This document shows, piece after piece, positions 1 through 9,406 of a stretch of 64,000 bases of DNA. Under the pieces are notes generated by a model. It did not search any database. It was not told the DNA's origin and saw only the letters and a program-made list of their open reading frames with translations. This DNA is from Betaproteobacteria bacterium UKL13-2. Its GTDB lineage: Bacteria > Pseudomonadota > Gammaproteobacteria > Burkholderiales > Usitatibacteraceae. Position 1 is the first letter of the stretch; each line of letters opens with the position of its first letter. A program made the position numbers and the translations under genes. The stretch is from NCBI GenBank assembly GCA_001602455.1, contig CP012157.1, positions 2,041,733 to 2,105,732 of the forward strand, given 5' to 3'.

Positions 1-597
1 CCGATGCCATCGGCGGCGAATGAGCGACCTGCATCAAACACCGCGACGAGCAAAGCCGAACCACGCGGCGGCAAGATGCCTTATACCGATGCCACTTATC
101 AACGGCTATCAGCACAAGTGGCAACTGTCCCCGCACCAACACCAACACCAACACCGGCACCATCACCAGCGCCAACACCAACACCAACACCGGCACCAGC
201 CGTGCCAGTAGTCCCGCCAGCGTCCGCAGGCGACGATGTCGAATGGGCGTGGCCGGTCAAGGGCAAGGTCATGACCACCTTTACCGACGCCAACAAAGGA
301 ATCGACATCGCTGGCACCAAAGGCGCTGCGGTGAACGCCGCTGCTAACGGGAAGGTTATCTATAGCGGCTCCGGGTTGCGCGGATATGGTCGTCTGGTCA
401 TCATCAAACACAATGTCACTTGGTTTTCTGCATACGCGCATAACGACAAAATTGTTGTCGCAGAAGGGCAGGAAGTGAAACGCGGCCAGAAGATTGCCGA
501 GATGGGCAATTCGGATGCGGATCAGGTAAAGCTGCACTTTGAAATCCGAAAAAACGGTAAGCCCTCAGACCCACTAAAGTTCTTGCCGGCACCGTAG
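1..597 (+). CDS. nlpD: NlpD-like murein hydrolase activator (M23/LytM domain), 5'-truncated by window edge
   Basis: Reading frame is open from base 1, so the gene begins outside the window. What is visible is a linker extremely rich in Pro, Thr and Ala (about residues 40-75, from CCAACA/CCGGCA-type repeats) followed by an M23/LytM peptidase-fold domain starting at WAWPVKGKV and ending in the typical LHFEIRKNGKPSDPLKFLP. The first zinc-ligand motif HxxxD is replaced by NKGIDIA, as in the NlpD/EnvC group of catalytically inactive activators of cell-wall amidases; this suggests an activator and not an active endopeptidase. NlpD acts in the periplasm as an outer-membrane lipoprotein during cell separation. 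Usually rpoS follows nlpD in betaproteobacteria; here manC follows, so a paralogue is possible. Confidence 0.8.
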   Translation, partial: PMPSAANERPASNTATSKAEPRGGKMPYTDATYQRLSAQVATVPAPTPTPTPAPSPAPTPTPTPAPAVPVVPPASAGDDVEWAWPVKGKVMTTFTDANKGIDIAGTKGAAVNAAANGKVIYSGSGLRGYGRLVIIKHNVTWFSAYAHNDKIVVAEGQEVKRGQKIAEMGNSDADQVKLHFEIRKNGKPSDPLKFLPAP

Positions 598-653
598 TCA
601 GGTTGGTCGCGAATTTCGGGCACAAACGGAAACCACGCCAACGACTCCCATCA

Positions 654-2075
654 ATGAAACAAAAACTCATTCCAACCATTCTGTGCGGCGGCACAGGTTC
701 GAGGCTGTGGCCAGTGTCTCGTGAGCTGCACCCGAAGCCTTTCATTACCTTAAGTGACGGGCAGAGCCTGCTGCAAAAAGCATTCTTGCGCGGGGCCGTG
801 CTGCCGAATGTGGCGGAAGTGATCACGGTAACCAACCGCGACTTGCTGTTTCAAACGCAGGACCAATATCGCTCAGTGAATAGTGCCAATGTTGCTGCAA
901 GCTTTCTGCTGGAGCCATTCGGGCGTAATACGGCAGCGGCCATCGCCGCCGCGGCGCTCAGAGCCGAAGCGGCGCACGGAGAAGATGCGGTGCTATTGGT
1001 GCTCGCAGCGGACCATCTTATCGCTGACCAAGCCGCCTTTGCGCTTGCGGTGGAACGCGCCATTGCATTTGCTCAAGGCGGCAAGATCGTAACCTTCGGC
1101 ATCACGCCGACCGCGGCTGAGACCGGCTATGGCTATATCGAAGCCGCGGGAAATGTGGTACTCCGCTTTGTAGAAAAGCCTGATCTCAAGACGGCCGAGG
1201 GGTATTTAGCATCAGGCGGCTTCCTGTGGAATAGCGGCATGTTTTGTTTCACGCCAAAAACGCTGCTGCAGGAAATGAAAGTGACGTGCCCAGACGTATT
1301 AGAAACCGTAAAAACGTGCATTGCCCAATCGCGTGCGGTGGAAGGAGCGGGCACCTACCAAATGGAGCTGGCCGCTGAGAACTTTGCACAGGTGCCAGAA
1401 ATTTCTTTTGACTATGCGGTGATGGAAAGGACCTCCAAAGCGGCAGTGGTGCCATGCGACATCGGCTGGAGTGATATTGGCTCGTGGAATGCGCTCGGCG
1501 AGCTCACACTGGCAGACAGTGACGGCAACCGAGTGGAGGGCACTGCGATCATGCACGACAGTACCAACTGCTTTGTGCGCGCCAATGGCCGCATGGTGGG
1601 CATGGTGGGCCTAGATAACGTACTGGTGATCGACACGCCAGATGCGGTGCTGGTCGCGCATCGCGACCGCGCGCAAGACGTAAAACAGATATTTGCGAAG
1701 CTAAAGTCAGACGGCCATGAGACGCATAAGATTCACCTTACCGCGCACAGGCCGTGGGGCACCTATACGGTACTTGAGGAAGGCGACGGCTACAAGATGA
1801 AGCGAATCGAAGTCAAGCCAGGGGCCTCACTGTCACTACAAATGCACCACCATCGCAGCGAACACTGGATAGTGGTCGGCGGGGTTGCAAAAGTTGTGAA
1901 CGGTGAAGCCGAACTTCTGTTGCATGCTAACGAATCGACCTATATTCCAGCGGGTCATAAACATCGGTTGGAGAACCCTGGGCAAGTGGACCTTGTACTG
2001 ATTGAAGTACAAACGGGAAGCTACTTAGGCGAGGACGATATTGTGCGGTTTCAGGATGTTTATGGCAGAACGTAG
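654..2075 (+). CDS. manC: Mannose-1-phosphate guanylyltransferase / mannose-6-phosphate isomerase
   Basis: Bifunctional enzyme making GDP-mannose (GTP + mannose-1-phosphate) for exopolysaccharide or LPS, plus phosphomannose isomerase. The N-terminal nucleotidyltransferase signature LCGGTGSRLWPVSRELHPK opens the protein, and VEKPD follows mid-domain. The C-terminal type-II isomerase cupin begins at HRPWGTYTV and contains the metal-binding LQMHHHRSEHW and IPAGHKHRLEN. Length of 473 residues matches the ManC/AlgA/CpsB family. I chose ATG 654 (MKQKLIPTI) over a longer frame from TTG 603, because family members begin a few residues before the LCGGTGSR motif. It lies 56 nt after the NlpD-like gene in the same direction. 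Cytoplasmic. Confidence 0.93.
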   Translation: MKQKLIPTILCGGTGSRLWPVSRELHPKPFITLSDGQSLLQKAFLRGAVLPNVAEVITVTNRDLLFQTQDQYRSVNSANVAASFLLEPFGRNTAAAIAAAALRAEAAHGEDAVLLVLAADHLIADQAAFALAVERAIAFAQGGKIVTFGITPTAAETGYGYIEAAGNVVLRFVEKPDLKTAEGYLASGGFLWNSGMFCFTPKTLLQEMKVTCPDVLETVKTCIAQSRAVEGAGTYQMELAAENFAQVPEISFDYAVMERTSKAAVVPCDIGWSDIGSWNALGELTLADSDGNRVEGTAIMHDSTNCFVRANGRMVGMVGLDNVLVIDTPDAVLVAHRDRAQDVKQIFAKLKSDGHETHKIHLTAHRPWGTYTVLEEGDGYKMKRIEVKPGASLSLQMHHHRSEHWIVVGGVAKVVNGEAELLLHANESTYIPAGHKHRLENPGQVDLVLIEVQTGSYLGEDDIVRFQDVYGRT

Positions 2076-2149
2076 GTGGTTTTGATTCATTTGGTCGAAT
2101 AACGCTTCATCCCGCAGAATGACGCGAAACAGCTTAGTGCTTCGTTGTT

Positions 2150-4370
2150 TTACGCGATGAGATTCCTCACGAAACACCGTTCGGAATGACAGTGATTTTT
2201 TAGGGCACTACCTTTCAAGGTGTCATCCCGAGCGCAGTCGGCGAATCTCATGCAACGCCGTTCGGAATGACAGTGATTTTTTAGGGCACCACCCCTTAAA
2301 TTGTCATCCCGAGCGCAGTCGGCGAATCTCATGCAACGCCGTTCGGAATGACAGTGATTTTTAAGGGCACCATCTCTCAAGGTGTCATCCCGAGCGCAGT
2401 CGGGGGATCTCATCCGGTTGCATCGGGAAGAATCGCTTAGTGCTTCGTTGTTTTACGCGATGAGATTCCTCACGAACTGCCGTTCGGAATGACAGTGATT
2501 GTTTTAGGGCACCACCCCTTAAATTGTCATCCCGAGCGTAGTCGAGGGATCTCATCCGGCTGCATCGGGAAGAATCGCTTAGTGCTTCGTTGTTTTACGG
2601 GATGAGATTCCTCACGAAATACCGTTCGGAATGACAGTGGTTTTTTTAGGGCACCATCTCTCAAGTTGTCATCCCGAGCGTAGTCGAGGGATCTCATCCG
2701 GCTGCATCGGGAAGAATCGCTTAGTGCTTCGTTGTTTTACGGGATGAGATTCCTCACGAAATACCGTTCGGAATGACAGTAGTTTTTTTAGGGCACCATC
2801 TCTCAAGTTGTCATCCCGAGCGTAGTCGAGGGATCTCATCCGGTTGCATCGGGAAGAATCGCTTAGTGCTTCGTTGTTTTACGGGATGAGATTCCTCACG
2901 AAACACCGTTCGGAATGACAGTGATTTTTTAGGGCACTACCTTTCAAGGTGTTATCCCGAGCGCAGTCGGCGAATCTCATGCAACGCCGTTCGGAATGAC
3001 AGTGATTGTTTTAGGGCACCACCCCTTAAATTGTCATCCCGAGCGTAGCCGAGGGATCTCATCCGGCTGCATCGGGAAGAATCGCTTAGTGCTTCGTTGT
3101 TTTACGCGATGAGATTCCTCACGAACTGCCGTTCGGAATGACAGTGATTGTTTTAGGGCACCACCCCTTAAATTGTCATCCCGAGCGTAGCCGAGGGATC
3201 TCATCCGGCTGCATCGGGAAGAATCGCTTAGTGCTTCGTTGTTTTACGGGATGAGATTCCTCACGAAATACCGTTCGGAATGACAGTAGTTTTTTTAGGG
3301 CACCATCTCTCAAGTTGTCATCCCGAGCGTAGTCGAGGGATCTCATCCGGTTGCATCGGGAAGAAAGTGTTTTCGATTCAGTTGGCACAATGTTTTTCCC
3401 CCAAGCGTAACAATCAATAGCTCACTGCTTCGTTGTTTTACGGGATGAGATTCCTCACGAAATGCCGTTCGGAATGACAGTGATTTTTTAGTGCACCACC
3501 TCTCAAGGTGTCATCCCGAGCGTAGCCGAGGGATCTCACGAAATACCGTTCGGAATGACAGTGATTTTTTAGGGCACCACCCCTTAAATTGTCATCCCGA
3601 GCGCAGTCGGCGAATCTCATGCAACGCCGTTCGGAATGACAGTGATTTTTTAGGGCACCACCTCTCAAGGTGTCATCCCGAGCGTAGCCGAGGGATCTCA
3701 CGAAATACCGTTCGGAATGACAGTGATTTTTTAGGGCACCACCCCTTAAATTGTCATCCCGAGCGCAGTCGGCGAATCTCATGCAACGCCGTTCGGAATG
3801 ACAGTAGTTTTTTAAGGGCACCATCTCTCAAGGTGTCATCCCGAGCGCAGTCGGGGAATCTCATGCCATGCTGTTCGGAATGACAGTGATTTTTTAGGGC
3901 ACCACCTCTCAAGTTGTCATCCCGAGCGTAGTCGAGGGATCTCATCCGGCTGCATCGGGAAGAATCGCTTAGTGCTTCGTAGTTTTACGCGATGAGATTC
4001 CTCACGAAATACCGTTCGGAATGACAGTGATTTTTTAGGGCACCATCTCTCAAGGTGTCATCCCGAGCGTAGTCGAGGGATCTCATCCGGTTGCGTCAGG
4101 AAGAAGGTATTTTTCGATTCAGTTGGCACAATGTTTTTTCCCCAGCGTAACAAGCAATAGCTTAGTGCTTCGTTGTTTTACGGGATGAGATTCCTCACGA
4201 ACTGCCGTTCGGAATGACAGTGATTTTTTTAGGGCACCACCTCTCAAGTTGTCATCGCGAGCGCAGTCGGGGAATCTCATGCCATGCCGTTCGGAATGAC
4301 AGTGATTTTTTAGGCCACCATATCTTGAGTTGTCATCCCGAGCGTAGTCGAGGGATCTCAAGCAATTCAG
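2150..4370. repeat. Cluster of 19 GTCATCCCGAGCG inverted-repeat elements
   Basis: No convincing gene lies between manC and fadD. The block is built from two half-elements facing each other: GTCATCCCGAGCGNAGTCGA (then GGGATCTC) and GAGATTCCTCACGAAATGCC (then GTTCGGAATGACAG), which are imperfect reverse complements. GTCATCCCG-type starts lie at 2222, 2303, 2384, 2526, 2668, 2810, 2951, 3033, 3175, 3317, 3510, 3590, 3672, 3753, 3834, 3916, 4057, 4251 and 4332. Spacing is about 81 bp (short unit), 142 bp (with a CATCGGGAAGAATCGCTTAG connector) or about 193 bp (with an extra TTCAGTTGGCACAATG segment). Units are joined by a T-rich stretch and GGGCACCAC. Open frames inside it only translate the repeat. 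The array ends at GGATCTCAAGCAATT. Between here and fadD I see only a weak hairpin (GCCGAAgattaTTCGGC near 4389). Confidence 0.93.
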
Positions 4371-4618
4371 GGGTGTAATTAAAGGAGCCGAAGATTATTC
4401 GGCACCCTTTTGGGGAAAATATGTCGCTGACCCGTGTTTGGCCGCATTCACGCCTGCGGTGCTCGCCGTACACTGGGTCGTGTCCCGTGTTTGCCAAACC
4501 CGTCGGCACGAACTTCGCCCGCTCGCGACGGTTTCGAGAAGTTCCCATAAGTTAAAACCCTAATAAACACGGGAATCTTCAAGCAAAAACGCCCCAAAAC
4601 GCCCGCCAATAGGCGACT

Positions 4619-6325
4619 TTACGCTTTCAATGTCGGTTCTTTATCCCGCAGCTCGCGCCGCAATATCTTGCCGACGTTGGTCTTCGGCAGGCTCTCGCAG
4701 AACACGATGAACTTGGGATTTTTATAGCCCGTCATGTTTTTGCGGCAGTAGGCGCGGACGGTTTCTTCGGTCAGCGCCGGGTCGCTTTTCACGATAAATA
4801 GTTTGACGGTCTCACCGGTTTTTTCGTCGGGCACACCGATGGCCGCGCATTCAAGTATGCCGGGACAGCTTGCCACTACATCTTCAATTTCGTTCGGGTA
4901 GACGTTGAAGCCCGAGACCAAAATCATGTCCTTCTTGCGGTCCACAATCTTGACGTGGCCATTCGGTAGCATGACGCCGATGTCCCCCGACTTAAAAAAT
5001 CCATCGCGCGTCATCACGGCGGCTGTGTCTTGCGGCCGCTGCCAGTAGCCGCGCATCACTTGCGGGCCGCGAATACAAATCTCGCCAGATTGCCCGACTG
5101 GGACTTCATTCTCGTTGTCGTCGCGAATGGAAATCTCGGTTGATGGCATCGGCATTCCAACATCCCCTGTGTATTCGTTGGACATCACCGGATTACAAGT
5201 GGCGCCCGAGGAAGTCTCGGTGAGACCATACCCTTCCACAATCGGTGTGCGCGTGAGGCTAAGCCACTTCTCCGCCACAGCGCGTTGTACCGCCATGCCG
5301 CCCCCGTTGGAAACGCGCAGACCCGAAAAATCAAGCTCACGGAAACCTGCGTGGTTTACCAAGCGGTTAAACATCGTGTTGACGGCGGGAAATAAGTTGA
5401 AGCGGTATTTGCCGATGGCTTTGATCATGCCGTCTAAATCGCGTGGGTTCGGGATGAGGATGTTGTGGCCACCCATCTTGATAGCGAGCCACATACAAGT
5501 AACGAGCGAAAAGATGTGATACATCGGCAGCGCACAAACGATCACCATTGGGTCAGGTGGTGGGCCTTTGCTGGTGTCTAACATTGCCGGGTTCAGCCAC
5601 GCTTCAGAGACCAAACAATTGCCGTAGATATTTGCGTGAACCAATACCGCACCTTTGGACACACCCGTCGTGCCACCCGTGTATTGCAGAAAAGCGACGT
5701 CCTCGGGCCCGAGCGTTGGGCGATTAAGCGTCATGGTGCGACCATCGCTGATGGTGTCGTTAAAGGCGACGTGGCCCGGCAGGTTATAGGCGGGTACTGC
5801 CTTCTTCACTTTACGCACCATGAAGTTGGTGATCATGCCTTTGGGGAAACCGAGCAAGTCACCAACACTCGCCAACACAACGTGTTTGATAGCGGTGCGC
5901 GCGATCACGCTTTGCAGTGTGGTCGCGAAATTCTCTAGGATGACGATGGCTTCCGAGCCGGAGTCATTGAGCTGATGTTCGAGTTCGCGTGGCGTGTAGA
6001 GCGGATTGACATTCACCACGACATACCCTGCGCGCAGCACACCTAAGATCGCGACGGGGTATTGCAACAAGTTCGGCATCATTAGGGCGACCCGCGCGCC
6101 TTGTTTGAGCCCGAGTGATTGCAGCCATGCGCCAAAGGCAGCAGAGAGTTGGTCGACCTCACGAAAGGTAAGCGTTTTATCGAGGCAGGTGTACATGGCG
6201 CGAGCACCGAATTTTGCGAATGATTCATCGGCCATTTCGTTGAGCGACGTATAACGTGTTAGATCAATTTCATGCGCGATGCCCGCCGGGTAATGCGCCA
6301 GCCACCACTTGTTGTTTGCTTCCAT
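4619..6325 (-). CDS. fadD: Long-chain-fatty-acid--CoA ligase
   Basis: AMP-forming acyl-CoA synthetase of 568 residues; it activates free fatty acids with ATP and CoA at the inner membrane for beta-oxidation or lipid synthesis. The ATP/AMP motif LQYTGGTTGVSKG is near residues 213-224, VEGYGLTETSSG is the adenine-binding A5 motif, SGDIGVMLPNGH and the hinge VDRKKDMILVSGFNVYP follow, and the C-terminal TNVGKILRRELRD carries the catalytic lysine. Start at MEANNKWWL is supported by a GAGGAG ribosome-binding site about 10 nt upstream. It is oriented with the acyl-CoA dehydrogenase genes beyond the IS element, suggesting a once more compact fatty-acid cluster. Confidence 0.93.
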   Translation of the reverse strand: MEANNKWWLAHYPAGIAHEIDLTRYTSLNEMADESFAKFGARAMYTCLDKTLTFREVDQLSAAFGAWLQSLGLKQGARVALMMPNLLQYPVAILGVLRAGYVVVNVNPLYTPRELEHQLNDSGSEAIVILENFATTLQSVIARTAIKHVVLASVGDLLGFPKGMITNFMVRKVKKAVPAYNLPGHVAFNDTISDGRTMTLNRPTLGPEDVAFLQYTGGTTGVSKGAVLVHANIYGNCLVSEAWLNPAMLDTSKGPPPDPMVIVCALPMYHIFSLVTCMWLAIKMGGHNILIPNPRDLDGMIKAIGKYRFNLFPAVNTMFNRLVNHAGFRELDFSGLRVSNGGGMAVQRAVAEKWLSLTRTPIVEGYGLTETSSGATCNPVMSNEYTGDVGMPMPSTEISIRDDNENEVPVGQSGEICIRGPQVMRGYWQRPQDTAAVMTRDGFFKSGDIGVMLPNGHVKIVDRKKDMILVSGFNVYPNEIEDVVASCPGILECAAIGVPDEKTGETVKLFIVKSDPALTEETVRAYCRKNMTGYKNPKFIVFCESLPKTNVGKILRRELRDKEPTLKA

Positions 6326-6476
6326 CTTGGAAGGCTCCTCTCGTTGTTCTATTTGTAGTTGGCCGGCAATCGGGTACTGGCTCGGTGTTCGTTGTATATC
6401 TTACCGCTTAAAACACGTCAGCATTCCGCTCTGTTGGATCAGCGTTTAAACAACGTAAATCAATCGCAAACTTCAC

Positions 6477-6744
6477 CTGTCCCCGTGCACAACCACAAGG
6501 GTTGCGCCGGGCGGGATCTAAGTTTGTTGCAGCCCGGGAAGCGGGAAAAAATTGGGCCCCGGACTAAATCCGGGGCGACAGATGTAGGTGCTAGCGCTGC
6601 GCGGGTGCAATGGTGACGTCCACGACGGGCGAGGCAGAGGGAACGACCAAACAACGGGTGTCTTTCCGGCTTAGTGACGTAACCCCGCCGGGATCTAAGT
6701 TTGTTGCAGCCCGGGAAGCGGGAACTGAGCGGGATCCGATTTAG
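6477..6744. repeat. Composite dispersed repeat left of the IS element
   Basis: The 419-bp gap upstream of fadD has no gene. It holds (a) a copy of a hairpin-forming repeat, GTCCCCGTGCACAACCACAA (6480 onward), found inverted at 17683-17724; (b) GCGGGATCTAAGTTTGTTGC followed by AGCCCGGGAAGCGGGAA, present twice (about 6510-6547 and 6689-6724); (c) a 61-bp element (6549-6609) with the perfect stem CCCCGGActaaaTCCGGGG, repeated at 8014-8074; (d) CCGGCTTAGTGACGTAA with a partner CGCCGGGA (about 6665-6692), related to 10537-10572. The IS interrupts the second copy of this composite unit. Confidence 0.75.
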
Positions 6745-6764
6745 TGGACGGATAAGTTGATAGA

Positions 6765-7649
6765 TTATGCGGCCAATTGCATTTGTGCTTCGTTGAATTG
6801 CTTTGCACAATCAGATGGTGACTGATTGTTGATTTTTGCATGACGTCTGATTTGATTGTAGAAGACCTCAATATATTCAAACACAACCCGTCTGGCCTCT
6901 TCACGCGTGGCAAACCGGTAATGATGCAGACTCTCTGTCTTGAGTGTGCCAAAGAAACTTTCCATTGGCGCGTTATCCCAGCAATTACCTCGGCGACTCA
7001 TTGACGTTGTCATCCCGTAGCTAACCTGTAAGGCGCGGTAAGCGGCGCTGCAATACTGGCTACCGCGATCTGAATGGTGCATCAAACCTGCTTTTGGCTT
7101 CTTGCGCCAATACGCCGCGCGTAACGCATCAATGACTAACTGCTTGGTCATTTGCTTATCCATCGCCCAACCAACGATCTCACAGGTATATAAATCCTTG
7201 ATCGCGGCCAGAAATAGCCAACCCTCATCGGTCGGAATGTAGGTGATGTCAGCCACCCACACTCGATTCGGTGCAGTTGGCCTAAATTGACGATTAAGCA
7301 AATTCTCAGCGACCGGAAGTTGATGCTTTGAATCCGTCGTGACACGGAATTTCTTTTTATGCGTGCAGCGGATGCCGTTGAGTTTGCGTAACCGTTTGAT
7401 TCGGTTGAGTCCAGCACTGATGCCTTGGCTTGCCAATTCAGTTCGAATCTTCGCTGGCCCATAAGTGCCGCGACTACGTTCGTGTGCGGCTTTGATGGCC
7501 GCTAGTAGCCTTTTATCTTCAAGCCTCTTGGCAGGAATGACGTTGCCCCGACGCCACGCTTGATAGCCGCTTTTGGCGACATCCACTAACTGACATAGCT
7601 TGTCCACAGGGTGTGTGTGACGGAGTTTATCGATCATGGCATACCTCAC
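6765..7649 (-). CDS. IS3-family transposase OrfB (DDE integrase core)
   Basis: Catalytic half of the IS3 transposase, 294 residues from a GTG start that overlaps the TGA of orfA (GTGA). An HTH_21-like segment (CTHKKKFRVTT region) precedes the rve core. The DDE triad is recognisable: first Asp in VWVADITYI, second Asp in HHSDRGSQY, Glu in CWDNAPMESFFGTLK. It ends with the typical YIEVFYNQIRRHAKINNQSP. It is normally made mainly as an OrfAB fusion by -1 frameshifting; across the shift the frame reads SDGILRERVEVRYAMIDK, which looks like a natural IS3 junction. Confidence 0.92.
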   Translation of the reverse strand: MRYAMIDKLRHTHPVDKLCQLVDVAKSGYQAWRRGNVIPAKRLEDKRLLAAIKAAHERSRGTYGPAKIRTELASQGISAGLNRIKRLRKLNGIRCTHKKKFRVTTDSKHQLPVAENLLNRQFRPTAPNRVWVADITYIPTDEGWLFLAAIKDLYTCEIVGWAMDKQMTKQLVIDALRAAYWRKKPKAGLMHHSDRGSQYCSAAYRALQVSYGMTTSMSRRGNCWDNAPMESFFGTLKTESLHHYRFATREEARRVVFEYIEVFYNQIRRHAKINNQSPSDCAKQFNEAQMQLAA

Positions 7650-7945
7650 TTCGACTCTTTCGCGAAGTATGCCGTCGCTTTTTTTAATATGTCTCGCTCC
7701 ATCTTGGCAATAGCGAGTTCGCGTTCAAGCTCGCGGATACGCAGTTGGTCGGCGGTGAGTTTATCAGCGCCTAAACTAGCTTTAAGCTCACCGCGCGACT
7801 GTTGCTCGATCCATGTGCGTATTGATTTCGTGCCGATGTCGAGCTTTTTGCTGACCTCGGCATGGGTAAGCTTTTGTTCAGTTACAAGTTTGATGGCTTC
7901 AGCTTTGAATTCAGCCGTGAATGTGCGACGGGGGATACGTTTCAT
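7646..7945 (-). CDS. IS3-family transposase OrfA (helix-turn-helix)
   Basis: Protein of 99 residues beginning MKRIPRRTFTAEFKAEAIKL, the classic HTH_Tnp_1 start, followed by a helix-turn-helix (LTHAEVSKKLDIGTKSIRTW) and a C-terminal leucine-zipper-like helix (LRIRELERELAIAKMERDIL) used for multimerisation. It binds the terminal inverted repeats. The last codons contain the A7G slippery run, so ribosomes either stop after AKESK or shift into orfB. Confidence 0.92.
   Translation of the reverse strand: MKRIPRRTFTAEFKAEAIKLVTEQKLTHAEVSKKLDIGTKSIRTWIEQQSRGELKASLGADKLTADQLRIRELERELAIAKMERDILKKATAYFAKESK
7678..7685 (-). promoter_or_regulatory. Programmed -1 frameshift slippery site (A7G) of the IS
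   Basis: On the minus strand the orfA end reads TTA AAA AAA GCG: seven A followed by G. Slipping back one base after AAA AAA gives AGC GAC GGC, continuing as SDGILRERVEV into orfB. This heptamer class is the usual frameshift signal of IS3 elements. No stimulatory hairpin was checked. Confidence 0.75.
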
Positions 7946-8013
7946 GAGGACTCCTGATAAGTTGATAAAGTAACATCAACTTGTCCGTCCAGAAAAACGG
8001 GCCCCGTTCAAAC

Positions 8014-8074
8014 AAATTGGGCCCCGGACTAAATCCGGGGCGACAGATGTAGGTGCTAGCGCTGCGCGGGTGCA
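8014..8074. repeat. 61-bp dispersed repeat, right-hand copy
   Basis: Same sequence as 6549-6609: AAATTGGGCCCCGGACTAAA, then TCCGGGGCGACAGATGTAGG and a GC-rich tail ending GCGGGTGCA. The stem CCCCGGA/TCCGGGG (8022-8028 and 8034-8040) could fold. It flanks the IS on the other side. Confidence 0.8.
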
Positions 8075-8137
8075 GGGATTTGATTTTTTTGAGTAACAGC
8101 CACATTGGGCAAGGGACGAGAAACTAAATGAATTGAA

Positions 8138-9367
8138 TCAGGGTTTCTTTAGGTACTTGCCAAGTTCCATCTTGGCCAGCGATTGACGATGCACCTCATC
8201 CGGCCCATCGGCTAAACGCAGAAGCCGCGCCTGTGCATAGGCGAAGGCGAGTGGGAAGTCATCCGATACACCGGCGCCGCCGTGAGCCTGTATCGCCCAA
8301 TCGATCACCTGCTGTGCAACGTTAGGGGCGACGACCTTGATCATTGCGATCTCTGTCTTGGCGATTTTGTTGCCAACGGTATCCATCATGTACGCCGCTT
8401 TTAGCGTGAGCAGCCGCGCTTGGTCAATCATGCAGCGGGCTTCTGCAATACGTTCGTGCCACACACTTTGTGTTGAGAGTGGTTTGCCGAATGCAATGCG
8501 CGAGGTGAGGCGTTCACACATTAGTCTTAAGGCGCGCTCAGAAAGGCCAATCAACCGCATGCAGTGATGGATACGCCCCGGGCCCAATCGCCCTTGGGCG
8601 ATCTCAAAGCCGCGTCCTTCGCCGAGCAGAATGTTTGCTGCGGGAACTCGTACGTTGTCGAAGGCAATCTCGCAGTGGCCGTGTGGCGCGTCGTCATAGC
8701 CAAACACCGGCAGCGGACGTACCACCGTGACGCCCGGCGTATTTGCGGGGACAATGATCATCGATTGCTGACGATGGGTCGGCGCGTCCGGATTCGTTTT
8801 TCCCATCACGATGTAGACGGCGCAACGCGGGTCACCTGCGCCGGAAATCCACCACTTGCGGCCATTGATAATGTAGTCGTCGTCTTTGCCGCCACTGCGC
8901 TCAATCCGTGTTTCGATATTAGTGGCGTCACTCGAAGCGACACCCGGCTCAGTCATGGCAAAGGCAGAGCGAATTTCGCCCGCGAGCAGCGGGGTGAGCC
9001 ATTGCGCCTTTTGTTGTTCGTTGCCGTACTGCGCAAACACTTCCATGTTGCCGGTATCCGGCGCGCTACAGTTGAACACTTCTGGGGACCACGTCACACG
9101 ACCGGTGATCTCGGCAAGCGGGGCGTATTCCAGATTAGTTAGATTTGCGCCTAACTTTCCAGGCATAAACAGATTCCACAATCCTGCTGCCTGCGCTTTA
9201 GGCTTTAACTCTTCGATGATTGCCGTCGGTGTCCAGCGTTTGTCGGCGCGGGTATTGGCCTCGATGTCCTGCTGATAGCGGTGTTCGTTCGGCATGATGT
9301 GTTCGGCAAAAAATGCCTCCATGCGCGTTTGCATTGCCAGTGATTTGGCGGAGTACGAAAAATCCAT
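8138..9367 (-). CDS. Acyl-CoA dehydrogenase (ACAD10/11-like)
   Basis: FAD flavoenzyme that introduces the alpha-beta double bond in acyl-CoA. The FAD/substrate segments [15 protein letters not shown] and the downstream [12 protein letters not shown] are characteristic, and the C-terminal [16 protein letters not shown] carries the conserved FAD-contact region. I placed the start at ATG 9367 (MDFSYSAKS; 409 residues), which has AAGGA about 10 nt upstream; the frame extends 13 codons further without support. The next gene upstream is an APH-like phosphotransferase only 39 nt away. In eukaryotic ACAD10/ACAD11 these two domains are fused, so the pair probably acts on hydroxylated or otherwise unusual acyl-CoAs (inference). 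Confidence 0.92.
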   Translation of the reverse strand: MDFSYSAKSLAMQTRMEAFFAEHIMPNEHRYQQDIEANTRADKRWTPTAIIEELKPKAQAAGLWNLFMPGKLGANLTNLEYAPLAEITGRVTWSPEVFNCSAPDTGNMEVFAQYGNEQQKAQWLTPLLAGEIRSAFAMTEPGVASSDATNIETRIERSGGKDDDYIINGRKWWISGAGDPRCAVYIVMGKTNPDAPTHRQQSMIIVPANTPGVTVVRPLPVFGYDDAPHGHCEIAFDNVRVPAANILLGEGRGFEIAQGRLGPGRIHHCMRLIGLSERALRLMCERLTSRIAFGKPLSTQSVWHERIAEARCMIDQARLLTLKAAYMMDTVGNKIAKTEIAMIKVVAPNVAQQVIDWAIQAHGGAGVSDDFPLAFAYAQARLLRLADGPDEVHRQSLAKMELGKYLKKP

Positions 9368-9406
9368 GACGGCGTCCTTGACGTTTTTTGTTGCAACGAC
9401 ATGCAC

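Larger units (their letters stand above)
6745..7991 (-). mobile_element. Intact IS3-family insertion sequence
   Basis: Terminal inverted repeats are visible: TGGACGGATAAGTTGAT at 6745 and its partner, reading TGGACGGACAAGTTGATG inward from 7991. The 1247-bp element holds overlapping orfA and orfB on the minus strand with a -1 frameshift site between them, the standard IS3 organisation. Ends start with TG and finish with CA, as expected. No obvious 3-4 bp target duplication is seen (TAG on the left, GAA on the right), so the insertion may be old or the flanks rearranged. Both orfs are uninterrupted, so it may still be active. Confidence 0.88.

Noticed and set aside
2150-4370. Possible CRISPR array or repeat-encoded proteins (frames of 60-130 codons on both strands)
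   Set aside because: Units are themselves inverted repeats with no unique spacers and variable length (81, 142, 193 bp), and no cas genes are near. The frames translate the repeat itself (MRSLDYARDDN-type peptides) and recur in every copy.
4333-4548. 71-codon minus-strand frame between the repeat array and fadD
   Set aside because: Its C-terminal part is translated repeat sequence, the N-terminal part is Arg-rich with no family resemblance, and no ribosome-binding site is seen.
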